A stretch of DNA of 64,000 bases from NCBI RefSeq assembly GCF_000247695.1, contig NW_004624781.1, forward strand, positions 7,822,681 to 7,886,680, given 5' to 3'. Below the pieces are notes generated by a model. That model saw only the letters and a list, made by a program, of their open reading frames with translations, made no database searches and was not told where the DNA came from. The position numbers and the translations under genes were made by a program. This document shows, one piece after another, positions 19,710 through 30,600 of the stretch (positions are counted from its first letter, which is position 1; every line of letters begins with the position of its first letter). This stretch comes from Heterocephalus glaber. Taxonomy: Eukaryota > Chordata > Mammalia > Rodentia > Bathyergidae.

Positions 19710-19815
19710 ACCGAAATGGGGATGGATACTATCACCCTCGTATTATGATCTGGGGAAACCAAGGCTGAGAGTTTACTGCTCAAGGTCATACGGCTGTTAA
19801 GCAGTGCATTCGAGT
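19710..19815 (-). mobile_element. MIR fragment
   Basis: GGGGAAACCAAGGCTGAGAG then TCAAGGTCATACGGCTG matches the antisense MIR core. Confidence 0.7.
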
Positions 19816-19992
19816 GTGTCTGGTGATGAACCATAACCACAAATTTATTTTATTCTCTCAGCCTGCCAGTATCCATGAGCTGCACCTCTAAGTCACCAGG
19901 CCCACAGCCTGAGACCCCCGCCAGGCCCTGGCACAGCATCAGAAGATGACAGCAACCCCAAGACAGCTGGATGCCTGGGCAGTGCAGAGGTG

Positions 19993-20085
19993 GATTTTTT
20001 TTTTTTTGGTACTGGGGATGGAACTCAGGTCCTTGCGCTTGCAGGGCAGGCAAGAGAACCATTGAGCTAAATCCTTCACCTAGCA
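19993..20085 (-). mobile_element. ID SINE, antisense
   Basis: T tract, GGTACTGGGGATGGAACTCA, ending GAGCTAAATCCTTCACC. GCAGAGGTGGATTT flanks both sides. Confidence 0.94.
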
Positions 20086-20139
20086 GAGGTGGATTTAATG
20101 TTGCTAAAATCCTAAATTTTAATCCTGATTTCTCTTTTT

Positions 20140-20310
20140 CTTGCAGTACTGAGGATTGAACCTAGGAGTACTGAGCTACATCTCTAGTCTTACCCCTCAC
20201 ACTTAAAAAAATTTTGAGACAGGGTATTGCCCAGGTAAGCCTTTGAGATTCTCCTGCCTCAACCTTCAAACAACTGTGATTACAGTAATGTGCCACACGG
20301 CCTAATCCTG
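20140..20310 (-). mobile_element. B1-dID SINE, antisense
   Basis: CAGTACTGAGGATTGAACCT (dID) and then GAGACAGGGTATTGCCCAGG...GTAATGTGCCACACGGCC (B1). Confidence 0.75.
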
Positions 20311-21125
20311 ATTTCTTCATACACAGCGAAGGTTAAGAGCAAGGAGTTGAGGTCAGAGGCACCTTGGTTTTAGACTTCGTCTCCCTACCTTTTTACTCAG
20401 TGATCTGAGGATGCTTTCCAAACCTCTTTAAACTGCAGTTTCCTCTTCTGGCTTCTGGCAGAGATAATAACCCCAACCTTCCAGCAGGACTGAGCCCGAG
20501 GCCCCAGGAATTTAGCGAGGCTGGCCACACTCTCTCTGGCAGCTTTAAGCCTAAATAACCTGAGCGCAGCAGGTGGAAAGGAGTTAAGAAGGCCCCGCCC
20601 CCAGGCTGCCCCAGCCTTTCACATGCTGATGCCAGGCAAGCCAGGAGGAGCTCAAAGGCGGGGAGATGGCAGCCCCCAACCCCCAAAGTTGCTTCCCGAG
20701 GTGCCCACCAGCAGAGCCCCCTCTTTTCTACCTCAATCTCCCCTAGGCTCCAGCCTCCTTTCCCACCCCGCTGACAGATTCCTCACACCTGGCAGGATCA
20801 CAGCCTGTCCTCCCGCCTACTCTCTCCCTGCTTGCCTTGCTCCTGAGGGCTCCTCTCTGCTCCCCAACACTCCAGCCAAACCAGGCCCTGGATACCCGGT
20901 TCCCCACTTCCTTTTCTGTCTGCAGTGTACCAAGTTACCCACTTTCAGGGTCCAGCCCCAGGGCAGTGGCCTCCAAGGGCCTCTCCTTCCCCTTGGACAC
21001 AGTGCTGTGCTTCTCTGAGCAGCTTATCACTCACCAGGTCCGAGTCTTTGGTAGGCAGCAGGTGTCACATAAATACCTGGAGTTGGAAAGAGTAAGTCTA
21101 ATCCAACTCCCTCAGTCCCACCCTC
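20310..21125. other. Intergenic unique sequence
   Basis: Mixed GC-rich sequence without recognised repeats or coding exons. A short CpG-poor GGCCCCGCCCCCAGG box is at about 20590. Confidence 0.4.
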
Positions 21126-21129
21126 CGTG

Positions 21130-21265
21130 TTTTGGTACTGGGGATTGAACCCAGGGCCACTGCACAGAGCTACATCCCCACTCTCCCCGCTTTTTGGAGA
21201 CAGGGCTAAATCACCAAGCTGGTCAGGCCGGGACTGAATTTTCCACTCTCCCGCTCAGCCTCCTA
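21130..21265 (-). mobile_element. B1-dID SINE, antisense, diverged
   Basis: GGTACTGGGGATTGAACCCA then a GAGACAGGGCTAAATCACCA B1 part. Confidence 0.7.
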
Positions 21266-21734
21266 GAGGGCTGGTTTTATATACCTTTGTCGTCTGAGAC
21301 AGGATGGACCAAGCCGTAGCCAGGAGACAGGGCTGGAGCTGGGTCTCCACAGTCTCCTCCCAGGCAAGGCATTTCTGCCACTCCCTTGGGGCAGAAGCCG
21401 CTGAGGCCCAAGTGGCTGTTTCCGGGGCTGTCTGGAGCTAAATCCCCGGCCCTGTAAATAAAGTTTTATTGGAGCACAACCATGCATGCTTTTTTCTTTT
21501 CTTTCTGGAGACAGGGTCTCCTTATGTAGTTCAGACTGGCCTGGAACTCAACGTAGACACTACCATCCATATAAAAACTGTGCACACAAATGTCTATAAA
21601 TACCAAGAAAAGCTCTGGAGCCTGTACCAGTTGCTCGGGGACAGGGCCCAGGGTGGGGAAGACTTAATATCCATTATTCTTTTTTTCCATATTGAAAGAA
21701 AAACTACAACATGAATCATTTTTAAGTACACAGT

Positions 21735-21838
21735 TCTGCTGGGTTTGGGGGCACATACCTGTAATCCCAGCACCAGGAGGGTGAGGCAGAAGGAGGGTAT
21801 CAAGTTCAAGGCCAGCTTGGACAACATAGCAAGACCCT
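21735..21838 (+). mobile_element. B1 SINE
   Basis: GCTGGGTTTGGGGGCACATA start, GTAATCCCAGCACCAGGAGG, CATAGCAAGACCCTG end. Confidence 0.85.
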
Positions 21839-21919
21839 GGGCCAGAGATTTAGCTCAGTGGCACCACACCTGCCTTGCAAGTGCAAGGTCCCGAGTCTGA
21901 TCCCTGGTATGGGGACACG

Positions 21920-21960
<41 letters not shown>
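21839..21960 (+). mobile_element. ID SINE with a (CA)n tail
   Basis: GGGCCAGAGATTTAGCTCAG to GATCCCTGGTATGG, then (AC)n about 21925-21958 where the A tail would be. It sits in the tail of the preceding B1. Confidence 0.88.
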
Positions 21961-21961
<1 letters not shown>

Positions 21962-22119
21962 CTCAAAAAAAAAGTATACAATTCAGTGTATTCTCAGTGG
22001 TCTTTAATCGTCACCTCTAAGTAGCTGCAGAACATTTTTATTTCCCCAAAAGAAACCCTGCACCTGACAGCAGCCATTCCCATCTCCCCCCATAGCCACA
22101 AATCTGCTTTCTGTCCTGA

Positions 22120-22250
22120 GGTTTTGTGCAGTCTGAGTATTTTACATAAATGGAATATCATACATGACCTTCTGGAACTTTTTTCACTTATTCTCACTTA
22201 CCACCTTTTTGAGGTTCATCTTGTTGACACTTATTATAGTTTTGGGGCAT
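22120..22250. mobile_element. Possible old L1 3'-region fragment
   Basis: The TGGAATATCATACATGACCT...TTTTTCACTTATTCTCACTT segment with TTGAGGTTCATCTTGTTG resembles old mammalian L1 3' sequence. Assignment is by resemblance only. Confidence 0.45.
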
Positions 22251-22261
22251 GTTTGTGAGTA

Positions 22262-22440
22262 TATGTGGTACTGGGGATTGAACCCAGGACCTTCACACTG
22301 AGCTACATCTCTACCCCCCCCCCTCATTACTTATTTTGAGACAGGGTCTCACTAAGTTCCCCAGGTTGGGCTCAAATTTGCGTTCCTCCTGCCTCAGTCT
22401 CCCAGAATGCTGGAATTGCAGGTGTGTGTCAAAATCAGCA
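22262..22440 (-). mobile_element. B1-dID SINE, antisense
   Basis: GTGGTACTGGGGATTGAACC (dID), a C run, then GAGACAGGGTCTCACTAAGT (B1). Confidence 0.82.
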
Positions 22441-22904
22441 TATATTTATTCATTTTTAAAAAATAAATTTTGTCCATTATTTTTTGGAAGGAAATTGTGT
22501 ATTTGAGCTCTAGACCTCAATTTAGATGAAACTCCCTTCTGCCATGGTCATTCTAGGAGGGGGGTACAAGGAGTCCTGGGTCCTAAGCGCTTTCCCAGAA
22601 GTTATACCTGTGCAGTACTGTGTGGATTACAAAACCTTTGTGCCTCCAATGCGAAATGGGAAAATCTCAGGAAGCACTGTGAGCCCCATTCCCTGCGCTG
22701 GTGGCCCTACTCGGGCAGGGTGCAGGAGCTACCCTCTTCCCTCCTGGCACAGCTGTCCTCCAGGACCTATTCCACACAGCTCCACACTCCCTGCTGCTCA
22801 AGGAACTCTCAGAAGCCTGGCACTGCTGGCTAGAGTCCCCTTCCCGAAATATTTCACGCCCCCTCTAGTGCCAAAGAGTCCAGAGGGGAGGCTAACTAGG
22901 AGCT
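22440..22904. other. Intergenic unique sequence
   Basis: No gene or recognised repeat seen. The region 22526-22900 is open in one frame by chance; it has no family match. Confidence 0.4.
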
Positions 22905-23050
22905 GGGCGTGATGACACATGCCTGTTACCCTGGCACTCTGGGAGCCTGAGGCAGGAAGATTCGACAGAGTTCAAGGCTGGTCTGGGCTATATGGTAAAT
23001 TCAAGACCAGCCTGAACTACACAGCGAGACCCTGTCTCAAACAACAACAA
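22905..23050 (+). mobile_element. B1 SINE
   Basis: GCTGGGCGTGATGACACATG start, GGGAGCCTGAGGCAGGAAGA, GACCCTGTCTCAAACAACAA end. Confidence 0.88.
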
Positions 23051-24640
23051 CCCACCCCCCCCTCAATCTTTGGTGCCCTAGGATTTATCCCCAGGGGAAC
23101 CCTTAGGGTTAGCAGTGGCCCTTCCTCCTACTGCCTGGATAAATCCCCAGGCCTTAGAGATGAGCTGGGGCTGTGGGCCCAAGGCAGTCAAGATGGGGGC
23201 ACCGGGGCCACACTGCCACTTTCTGTGGCACAGGTAGAGCTGGCTCACTGCTCCTCGGTCCATGTCACTTCCCCCAGAAGACTGTTGACTCTGCTGGTTG
23301 CCAGTCCAGCAAAAGCAGCCCTACACTCAGCTCCTTGGTCTTCCCTGGAAACCGCCCAGCAGGGCCGCTGCCTGAGCCAGCAACGCTTCTGCAGGTTCCT
23401 GCCCGGGTGGGCGGCAGGGCTCGGGCAGGGGAGCAGCTGAAGAGCGGCTCTCACGACTTTTGCTTCCTGCAAGGCCCAACACCAGTCAGAGTTTAGCAAG
23501 TGCTGTGTAATCAATGCCAGAAGTTAAAATCCATTACGAAACAAAGCAACAACAACAAAACAGACTTTTGAGGATTAACAAAAGATTGCTGAAGGTTCGA
23601 TATGAAAAGATATTTAATGAGTTTTGTTTTCCTTAGGAAGAAAATCTCCAAGCCAGGTGTGGCGGCATAGGCCTATATAATCTCAGTTCGAGGCTGGGGA
23701 TGCTGGCAGACACCTGTAAACCCAGTACAGGAGCTTTGGGACTCACATTCTAACCAAGCCACCTGCTTCTGAAATTAAACAGAAGTGGCTTGGTGGAGCA
23801 AGTGTGCAATCCTGGTACTCTGGGAGAGAGGCTGAGGCAGGTGGATTTCAAATTTCAGCCCAGCCTGGATAGATTTTGGCCACCAAACCTATTTCTACAT
23901 CAGCAAAGGCTGTTGGCCCCCCCAGTGGGGCAGGCAGGGGAGCTGGCTGCTGGGTGAGTGGGAGGTGAAGTAGGGAGCTCAGAGTCCAGGCAGAAACCTT
24001 CAGCCTGCTCAGATGCCTGCCTGGGCTTCTCTCTTCTTTCTTAATCTTGTGTACTTTTCCCATTCAGGTTCCTGGTATTCCACTCTTTCTCACTGGGAGA
24101 GGAGAAGGCAGTCACTGACATGTTAGTATAAAAGTGTAATAACATTGAACTTCTCACATGATTTTCTTCCCCATGGGAACCTTAGCTTTTCCATCACTCA
24201 ACATCCACTCCTGAGCTACTTCTGTTAGGACCTGAGCTAGGCAGTGGGATTCAAAGATGAGAAGACACCACCCCTGTCCTCAGGCAGGTACCCCACTACG
24301 TTTGAGCCATGTTGTGGGGACAGGAAAAATAACATTGAACTTTCAGGGTCAGAGCCTCACTGAACACTTGGGGAAGGCTGGGCGATAAGGAAAACTTGGG
24401 TGACACTTGAGAAATCAAAGCCTTACTTAGGTGCATAGGTTGCCATGGTCACCCGGATGCAGGCCTAGATCTACTTTGGAAAATAGCGTTTGTCTTGTGT
24501 TTGAACCTGAGGTCTGGATTCACAGTGTAGCTCAGGATGAGAAGGGCTGGAGAAGAGGAGATCTTATGGGGTGGGAGCGGAAATGATGCAGTCTCTGATC
24601 CTGACCTACAAAGGAGCAGTAGGACCAAGGGCAATAATCA
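23051..24640. other. Intergenic unique sequence with diverged SINE pieces
   Basis: Mostly unique. Diverged B1 fragments are at about 23652-23720 and 23785-23880. No exon-like ORF with splice signals was recognised. Confidence 0.4.
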
Positions 24641-24880
24641 CAACCACCTAGTTCGCCTATAATCCCAGCACTACGGAGGCTGAGGCAGGAGGATCACTGT
24701 GAGTTTGAGGCCAGCTTGGGCTACATCTCAAGACCTTGTGGCTGGGGATTTAGCTCAGTGGTTCCGATGCCTGCCTTACAAGCACAAGGTCCGGAGTTCG
24801 ATCCTGGTACCAAAAACAAAAAAAGCCCATCAAGACCTTGTCTCAAAAACAAAACAAAACAAAACAAAACAAAACCACCA
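24640..24880 (+). mobile_element. B1 SINE with ID nested in its 3' end
   Basis: B1 24640-24738, ID 24740-24830, then the B1 tail resumes and ends in (AAAAC)n. TCAAGACCTTG is repeated on both sides of the ID. Confidence 0.9.
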
Positions 24881-25289
24881 GGAGCTCACCTCAAGCTCTT
24901 ATCAGACAGAACCTATTCCTGCAACTGTGCCCCAGGGTCCCCACTTTACAGATGGGTTGGAATACTCCTGGTCCACTCAACTCGGATTATCAGAACTCCT
25001 GTTGAGCCACAGCTCTAACCTCTAACCAGGGGCTCCAAAAGGGACTCTGTGAGACATTACCTGCCAGCACAGCACCCTGTCCCCTCCTCTGGAGACCTCT
25101 TGCACCTAAAAGGAGGAAGCTTAAACCTATAAGCACCAAAGAAAGTAAACCTCCAAAACAAACACTCAGCCTTTGAGCATCAAGTAACCTACTTGCCCCT
25201 CTCTCCCTAATTTCTAAAATTAATTAAATTTATTGGTACATTTTAGGTGTACATAACAATCACATTCATCATAGGGCCTCCTTCCTTAT

Positions 25290-25475
25290 TTTGCTGTACT
25301 GGGGACTGAATCCAGGGCTTTCACACTGAGCTACTTCCCCAGCCTTCTTTTATTTTTTACGTTATGACAGGGGCACAGTAAATTGAAAAGTTGGTCCACT
25401 AGGCTAGAACTTGAGATCCTCCTGCCTCAGCCTCCCAGAGCACTGTGAATATAGGCATGTGCTACCACATCTGGT
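25290..25475 (-). mobile_element. B1-dID SINE, antisense
   Basis: GCTGTACTGGGGACTGAATC (dID) followed by CCTGCCTCAGCCTCCCAGAG (B1). Confidence 0.75.
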
Positions 25476-25711
25476 TTCTACCTGCTTTCTTATTGCTCAG
25501 GTCTTCCTTGTGGTCAGGAAGCGGGGATCAGAATGGAGGTCTGCTCTGAATCCTAGGCAGTGTTTCTCAGGAGGAAGGCTAACCCACCCTTTCCCAGCCT
25601 AAGAATGCAAAACCAAAGGATGAGGGATGTAGAGAGTGACAAAGACAAAGAGCCACAGGCAGTGATGGTCCTGAGGCCATAGGAAAGGCCCATTAGGGCT
25701 TTTTTGGGTTT

Positions 25712-25830
25712 TTTTCTTTTTTTTTTGAAGCAAGGTCTTGCTAAGTAGCCCAGACTGACCTCTAACACAGCAATCCTCCTGCCTCAGCCTCCCCAATGCT
25801 GGGATTACAGGTGTGCACCACCACTTGAAG
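25712..25830 (-). mobile_element. B1 SINE, antisense
   Basis: T tract, AAGCAAGGTCTTGCTAAGTA, GGATTACAGGTGTGCACCAC. Confidence 0.85.
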
Positions 25831-26202
25831 TTCCCACCTGTCACCTCTATGAGCCTCAGCTTTCCTATACATAAAATGGAGACCAGAACTACAAGATGAG
25901 AGCCCCTCATCCTTGAGAAGTTTGAATTAACCAGGTAGGGGCTCCCTACATTTGGAAAACTAGGCAGGCTCCTGGGAAAAGCAGAGCCACAGCAGGACCC
26001 TGAGGGAAGGGAGGGTCTGGGTGGATAAGATCTGGGAGGAAGAAGGGTGAGTTTCCTTTAAACCAATTTAGCCTAGTAAGGAGGGAAAGAGAAGACCCCT
26101 GGGCCAAAGTCTGGGACTCCCCTGATGCCTGACAGGAAGATCTGTTTGAGATTCCAAAGATTATGGGGTACCTGAGAGTTCACAAAACTGGTTCCATTTT
26201 AG

Positions 26203-26345
26203 CTAGGTGTAGTGGCGCTCACCTGTAATCCCAGCACTTGGGAGGCTGAGGCAGGAGGATCACCCGAAAATTCAAGGCCAGCTTGGACGACATAGTGAGT
26301 TCAAGGCCACCCCAGCTACAGAGTGGGACTATCTCCAAACACAAG
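26203..26345 (+). mobile_element. B1 SINE
   Basis: GCTAGGTGTAGTGGCGCTCA start, GGGAGGCTGAGGCAGGAGGA, ending GGACTATCTCCAAACAC. Confidence 0.87.
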
Positions 26346-27341
26346 GGGAGGGAGAAAGGAAGCCTGGTTCCAGCTGGAATAAGCACAGGCTGGAAGTATC
26401 CTGAAAACTGTGTAAACTAAGATGCACATCATGGATTGGCAGTGCCTGGTTCCTACGAGAGGCAGGGCCTGAACCAAGCGTTGGCGAGGGGGATGATGGA
26501 AAACGAAAGGTTTTTCCAGCCTTGCCGCCAACACAGTGTTCCCGGGCCCGCAGCAGGAACTCGGTAATTACTGACCAAACGAATGTTACTGCAAAGCCTC
26601 GGGCAGTCTTTAAGCCTCAGTGTACCTACCTGTGAGACGGCGGGTGGGGTGCGGTGTCAGATTACTGGGCCGCAGCCGGGCCTCCCACCCTTGGCGCTCC
26701 CTCGACAGCCTCCTCGGAGGCTGAGTCTCTGGAGCCTCGCCGGCTCAGGACTGCAAATCCAGCTTCCAGGGCGCCGGACCGCGCGACCCCCTGCGGTCGC
26801 TGCGGTCCCTGCAGGAGTCGGGCGCGGGCGCGGGCGGAGCAGTGTCCACGCGGGCAGAAGGGGCGCGGGTTTCAAACGCACTGAGGAGCCGCGGCTCCGC
26901 GCCCCGCTGCGAGAGCCACACCCCGTCCCCGCCTCTCCCTCTCCGCGGGGTCCGAGCAGGGGGGTGCGCGAGGGAGGCCGCGGGGCGGGGCGCAGCGAGG
27001 AGACCCGCGCGCCCCGGGAACCTTCCAGAACCTGGCCGTCGCCCCCCGCCAGGGGCGCACAGTCCTGGGGTCTCTGCAGGAGGCGGGAAGTCACCTCCTC
27101 AGGCCACCCTCGGGGCCGGGGGAGGGGAAATGGTTGCCTCAAGGTCACTCAGCACGAGGCCGAACCAGGCTGCGGCCCAGGTGTCGCCCCCTCCCCCGCT
27201 CTACCCTCGCGGCGCGCGGCCCCTTTAAGAAAGTTGGCCCGGAGACTGGCGACTTCATCAAAGTTTAAAAACTCGTCGCAGCGCGGCGGCCGGGGGAAAC
27301 AGGGCGTCGCGGCCCGGGCCGGGCGCGCGGGGGGGCGGCGG

Positions 27342-27494
27342 NNNNNNNNNNNNNNNNNNNNNNNNNNNNNNNNNNNNNNNNNNNNNNNNNNNNNNNNNNN
27401 NNNNNNNNNNNNNNNNNNNNNNNNNNNNNNNNNNNNNNNNNNNNNNNNNNNNNNNNNNNNNNNNNNNNNNNNNNNNNNNNNNNNNNNNNNNNNN
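27342..27494. other. Assembly gap (153 N) in RBPMS2 promoter
   Basis: 153 Ns flanked by GC-only sequence upstream. It is probably a drop-out of extreme-GC sequence and may hide the transcription start. Confidence 0.98.
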
Positions 27495-27539
27495 GAAAAG
27501 GCGGCCCGGGTCCCGCGCCCTCCGCACGCGCCGCGCTCC

Positions 27540-27545
27540 ATGTGA
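27540..27545 (+). promoter_or_regulatory. RBPMS2: Start-stop upstream ORF (ATG-TGA) in RBPMS2 leader
   Basis: ATG at 27540-27542 is followed directly by TGA at 27543-27545, 73 nt upstream of the main start codon. If transcription begins upstream, this minimal uORF lies in the 5'UTR. Start-stop elements are known to stall ribosomes; a role here is inferred. Confidence 0.4.
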
Positions 27546-27572
27546 GCCGCTCGCGCCCACGCCCCACATCCC

Positions 27573-27600
27573 GCGCCCCGCGCCCCGCGCCCCGCGCCCC
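27573..27600. repeat. GCGCCCC x4 tandem repeat before RBPMS2 ATG
   Basis: Four perfect copies of the 7-bp unit GCGCCCC end 12 nt before the RBPMS2 start codon. The minus strand has four G4 runs separated by CGC, which fits a G-quadruplex pattern. Confidence 0.85.
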
Positions 27601-27612
27601 GCACCTCGCACC

Positions 27613-27687
27613 ATGAGCGGCCTGAAGCCGGACGGCGAGCCTGGCGCGGGCACCGACACGGGCCCCGGCGGCAGCCCCGAGGACGAG
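27613..27687 (+). CDS. RBPMS2: RBPMS2 exon 1 coding part
   Basis: Encodes 25 residues, MSGLKPDGE followed by a Gly/acid-rich stretch, inside the CpG island. The donor GTGGGT is at 27688. MSxLKPDGE agrees with the human N-terminus. Confidence 0.95.
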
Positions 27688-30600
27688 GTGGGTCTGGCGA
27701 GTGGGGAGCGCGCGGGTGCGGCGCGGGCTCCGCCCGGGCTCGGGAGGGGGCAGCCAGGACCCAGCGTGGCCGGGACCCCGAGACCCCGCCGCGGAGGAAG
27801 GCGCTGCACGGGGCCGCGCGGCGGCCGACGGCCCCCCTCTCCTGCCCTACCCCCGACCCCTCTCCGTGACCTTGGAGCCCGGCCGGCTCCCCGACGCCCC
27901 GCACCTGGCCTCCCTCGGGCGAGGTCGTAGGCAAGCGCGGGCCCAAGACCCCGGGGTGGGTTGGCCGGGTGCCGCCGGCTTAATGAGAGTCGGGGAGGAG
28001 ACGGCTGAAGCCACTCAGCTGCCGGGTCTCCTCGTGGTTGCCAGGTCAGGACCCCGAAGCTGGTTTGGGTTGGGACCCTGCGAGGAGAGGGAACCTCGTC
28101 CTGCCCACCGGCCATGTGCAGGAGGGGGCGCGACAGGGCTGCTAGGAGCCGCTAGCAGCTGGCCGGCTACTGGGATGGAGAGGAGGATGTGGGGTGGAGT
28201 GGGGTGGGGTGGAGGAGAAAAGCCTCGAAGCTATCAGCACGGGAAGGGCGGCGGTGGGTAGGGGACAGCCCTGTCCGCTTCCACCGAGGGACTCTGCTGT
28301 GTCACTGCAGGGCCGAGAGACACCGCCCCCCCCAAGCCCTTGTCCAGGAAACCAAGGCCCAGTTATCCGTCTCGAGCGCCCTTCCCTTGGTTTGGGGAAG
28401 AAACCGCAGAACCCTAGGTGGGGGGCTGGTGTCGCCCCTTCCTTGTGCTGTGGGGTTGGTGCAGAATGGCGGGGCATCCACTGCTGGGCTCCGAGCGGCC
28501 ACCCCAGCCCACGATGCTGGTGTCTTCAGAGTCTGGATCCGGAGCCTTGATTTTAGGCGAGGGAAGGGAAGAGTATACAGCTCTTGGCTCAGAGGGAGGG
28601 CCTGAACTCTGGTGTGCTGTGGGGGGTTTTGGCCCTGGTGAGCTCTCTCGCTGCCTCCAGGCCTTTAGTCTTCTGGGAACTGACCCTCCATCCCGACTGC
28701 CCTGAGAACACCGGGAGAGTGACTGGTGTGTTTGGGTGTCTGCTTGCCCTTCCTCCTCTGAGGGAGGGCTGAGGTTGGGGGGAGAGAGTGTCTCCCGAGA
28801 AGTGTAGAGAGGACCCTAATTGTCCATCTATAAAGGGTTGGCTTTAGCAGCGACTTCCAGTGCAGGATAGCCGGGGACTGACCCTGGGACCCACAGCTCT
28901 GGGTGGGGAGAAAACCGTGTGGTCCGGCTAAAGTCTTGAGGTTTTGGCCCCTTTTTTGGTACTGAGGCTGGAACCCAGGGGCACCCCATCATTGAGCTAC
29001 ATCCCTATCCTTTTAAAAAAAAAATGTATGCAGGCGTGCACCACCATGCCTGGGTCTGCTACTTTTTCTTATTGGTTTTCTGGGAGAGACAACAGGACCC
29101 TGGAAAGAAGAGTCCCTGCTGTTCTTCCTGGGGACTGAGGCAGCTGCAGCACTGTGGTGGTTGAGAGGGTGGGCGCAGGGGGCATGCACTGGTATTTAGC
29201 AGACTTTTAGAACTGGGGGCCTCAGATCTGGGGCCCAGTGTCTGCTCTGGCCTGGCAAGAGCAAGGGCAGGTCCCTTCCCCTCAGCCTCTGAGCTCTTTG
29301 CGGGGGGGGGGGGGGGCGCTCCACTTTGTTTCAGGGGGTTGGGCTGGAACTGGCCTCCTCTTTGGTTTGGGTGCCGCCCTCAGTCCTGGAATCCCTAAGA
29401 GAAAGAATATGCCAGCCCCGGTGCTGTGACCAGGCTGGCCCTTCTGAGACTATTGAAGATGTGTTAGAGCAAGGCTAGAGAGCCAAGGACCCTACTGCCA
29501 CTACTGGGAACCCTCGGGCCCCAGTCCTGAAGGTGCTGGGTTGCTTGGGAAGGCAGCGTTTTTGGGATTCTGGGAGCTATCAATCAATGGGGAAGTTTGT
29601 CTAAAACTGCTCGCCAAAACTTGTGTATCCTCAGCTTTTGGCTCATCTGTACCCTAAGGATTAGGTCCCCTTTCTGGACCAGGGGTTAGGGACACAAGTG
29701 AAAAGGTTGTGAGCTGGGAGGACTTGCTGGAGGTGGTGGTGTGCTGGGGGGGTCGGCACATGGTACCTTGGTGCCCCTGACATGTGTGTGAGGAGGTGTT
29801 AGACCTATGGGGGTGGCAGGGGCCTTGCAAGAAGCAGGCGTGGCCTGTGTGAAGTGAGGACAGGTGGATCGGAAGCCTCCTGGCTATTTGGGTAACCATG
29901 GGGCAGTGGGGCCCAGTAAGGAAGGGAAGACCACCCTATGAAGAGGCAGAGTTGCCATGTTAGGGGAAAGAGGGGATTTTCCTGCCCTTGGAGAGAGGTG
30001 TTAAAAGCTTTGATGCCCATTGAAAGTTGAGGGCAGCAGGGAAGAACTAAGAGAGGAGCCGAATGTCCCTTTCCTAGGAGTCTGTGTCACCTCCTAGGTG
30101 GATCTTACCCTGCTATGCCTCGGACTGGCCCAGGCTATTGTGTCCTAAGGGTTTCCCTGGAGGGTTTCTCCCCCTAGGCGGTTAGATTGCCCCAGGAGAG
30201 GGGACAAATGTTTTTATTTTACAGTGGAGACCTTACTTTCAGAATACAAAGTAACACACCAGGGCCTGTGCTTGCTAGGCAAGTGCTCTAGTGCTAAGCT
30301 CTGTCTGCAGTCCTCTCCCTTCATTTGTTTTTCTTTTGAGAGGAGGTCTCAAATTGCCCAGGCCAGCCTTGAATTTGGAATCCATTCCTCCCCTAAGTAT
30401 CTCAGCTTTATGGGAGGCTGAGGCAGGAGAATCACAACTTTGAGTCCAGCTTGGGTAACTTAATGACTTTGTGAGACTCTGTCTCAAAATTAAAGAATTT
30501 TAAAAGGCCTGGGAATGTAACAGTGTGAAGGCCCTGGGATCAATCCTCAGCACCAAAAAAACCCCCCAAAAAACAAAACCCAACCAAACCCCCACCCCTA

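Larger units (their letters stand above)
26640..28500. promoter_or_regulatory. RBPMS2: CpG island promoter of RBPMS2
   Basis: A sharp rise in G+C and CpG density begins near 26640, spans RBPMS2 exon 1 and fades by about 28500. No TATA box is evident next to the coding start. The transcription start may lie inside the 153-N gap at 27342-27494. Edges were judged by eye, not computed. Confidence 0.85.

Noticed and set aside
26583..27946. Long open frames on both strands across the CpG island
   Set aside because: GC-rich sequence lacks stops, and the frames run through the N gap. No protein family is recognisable; only the short RBPMS2 exon 1 is supported.
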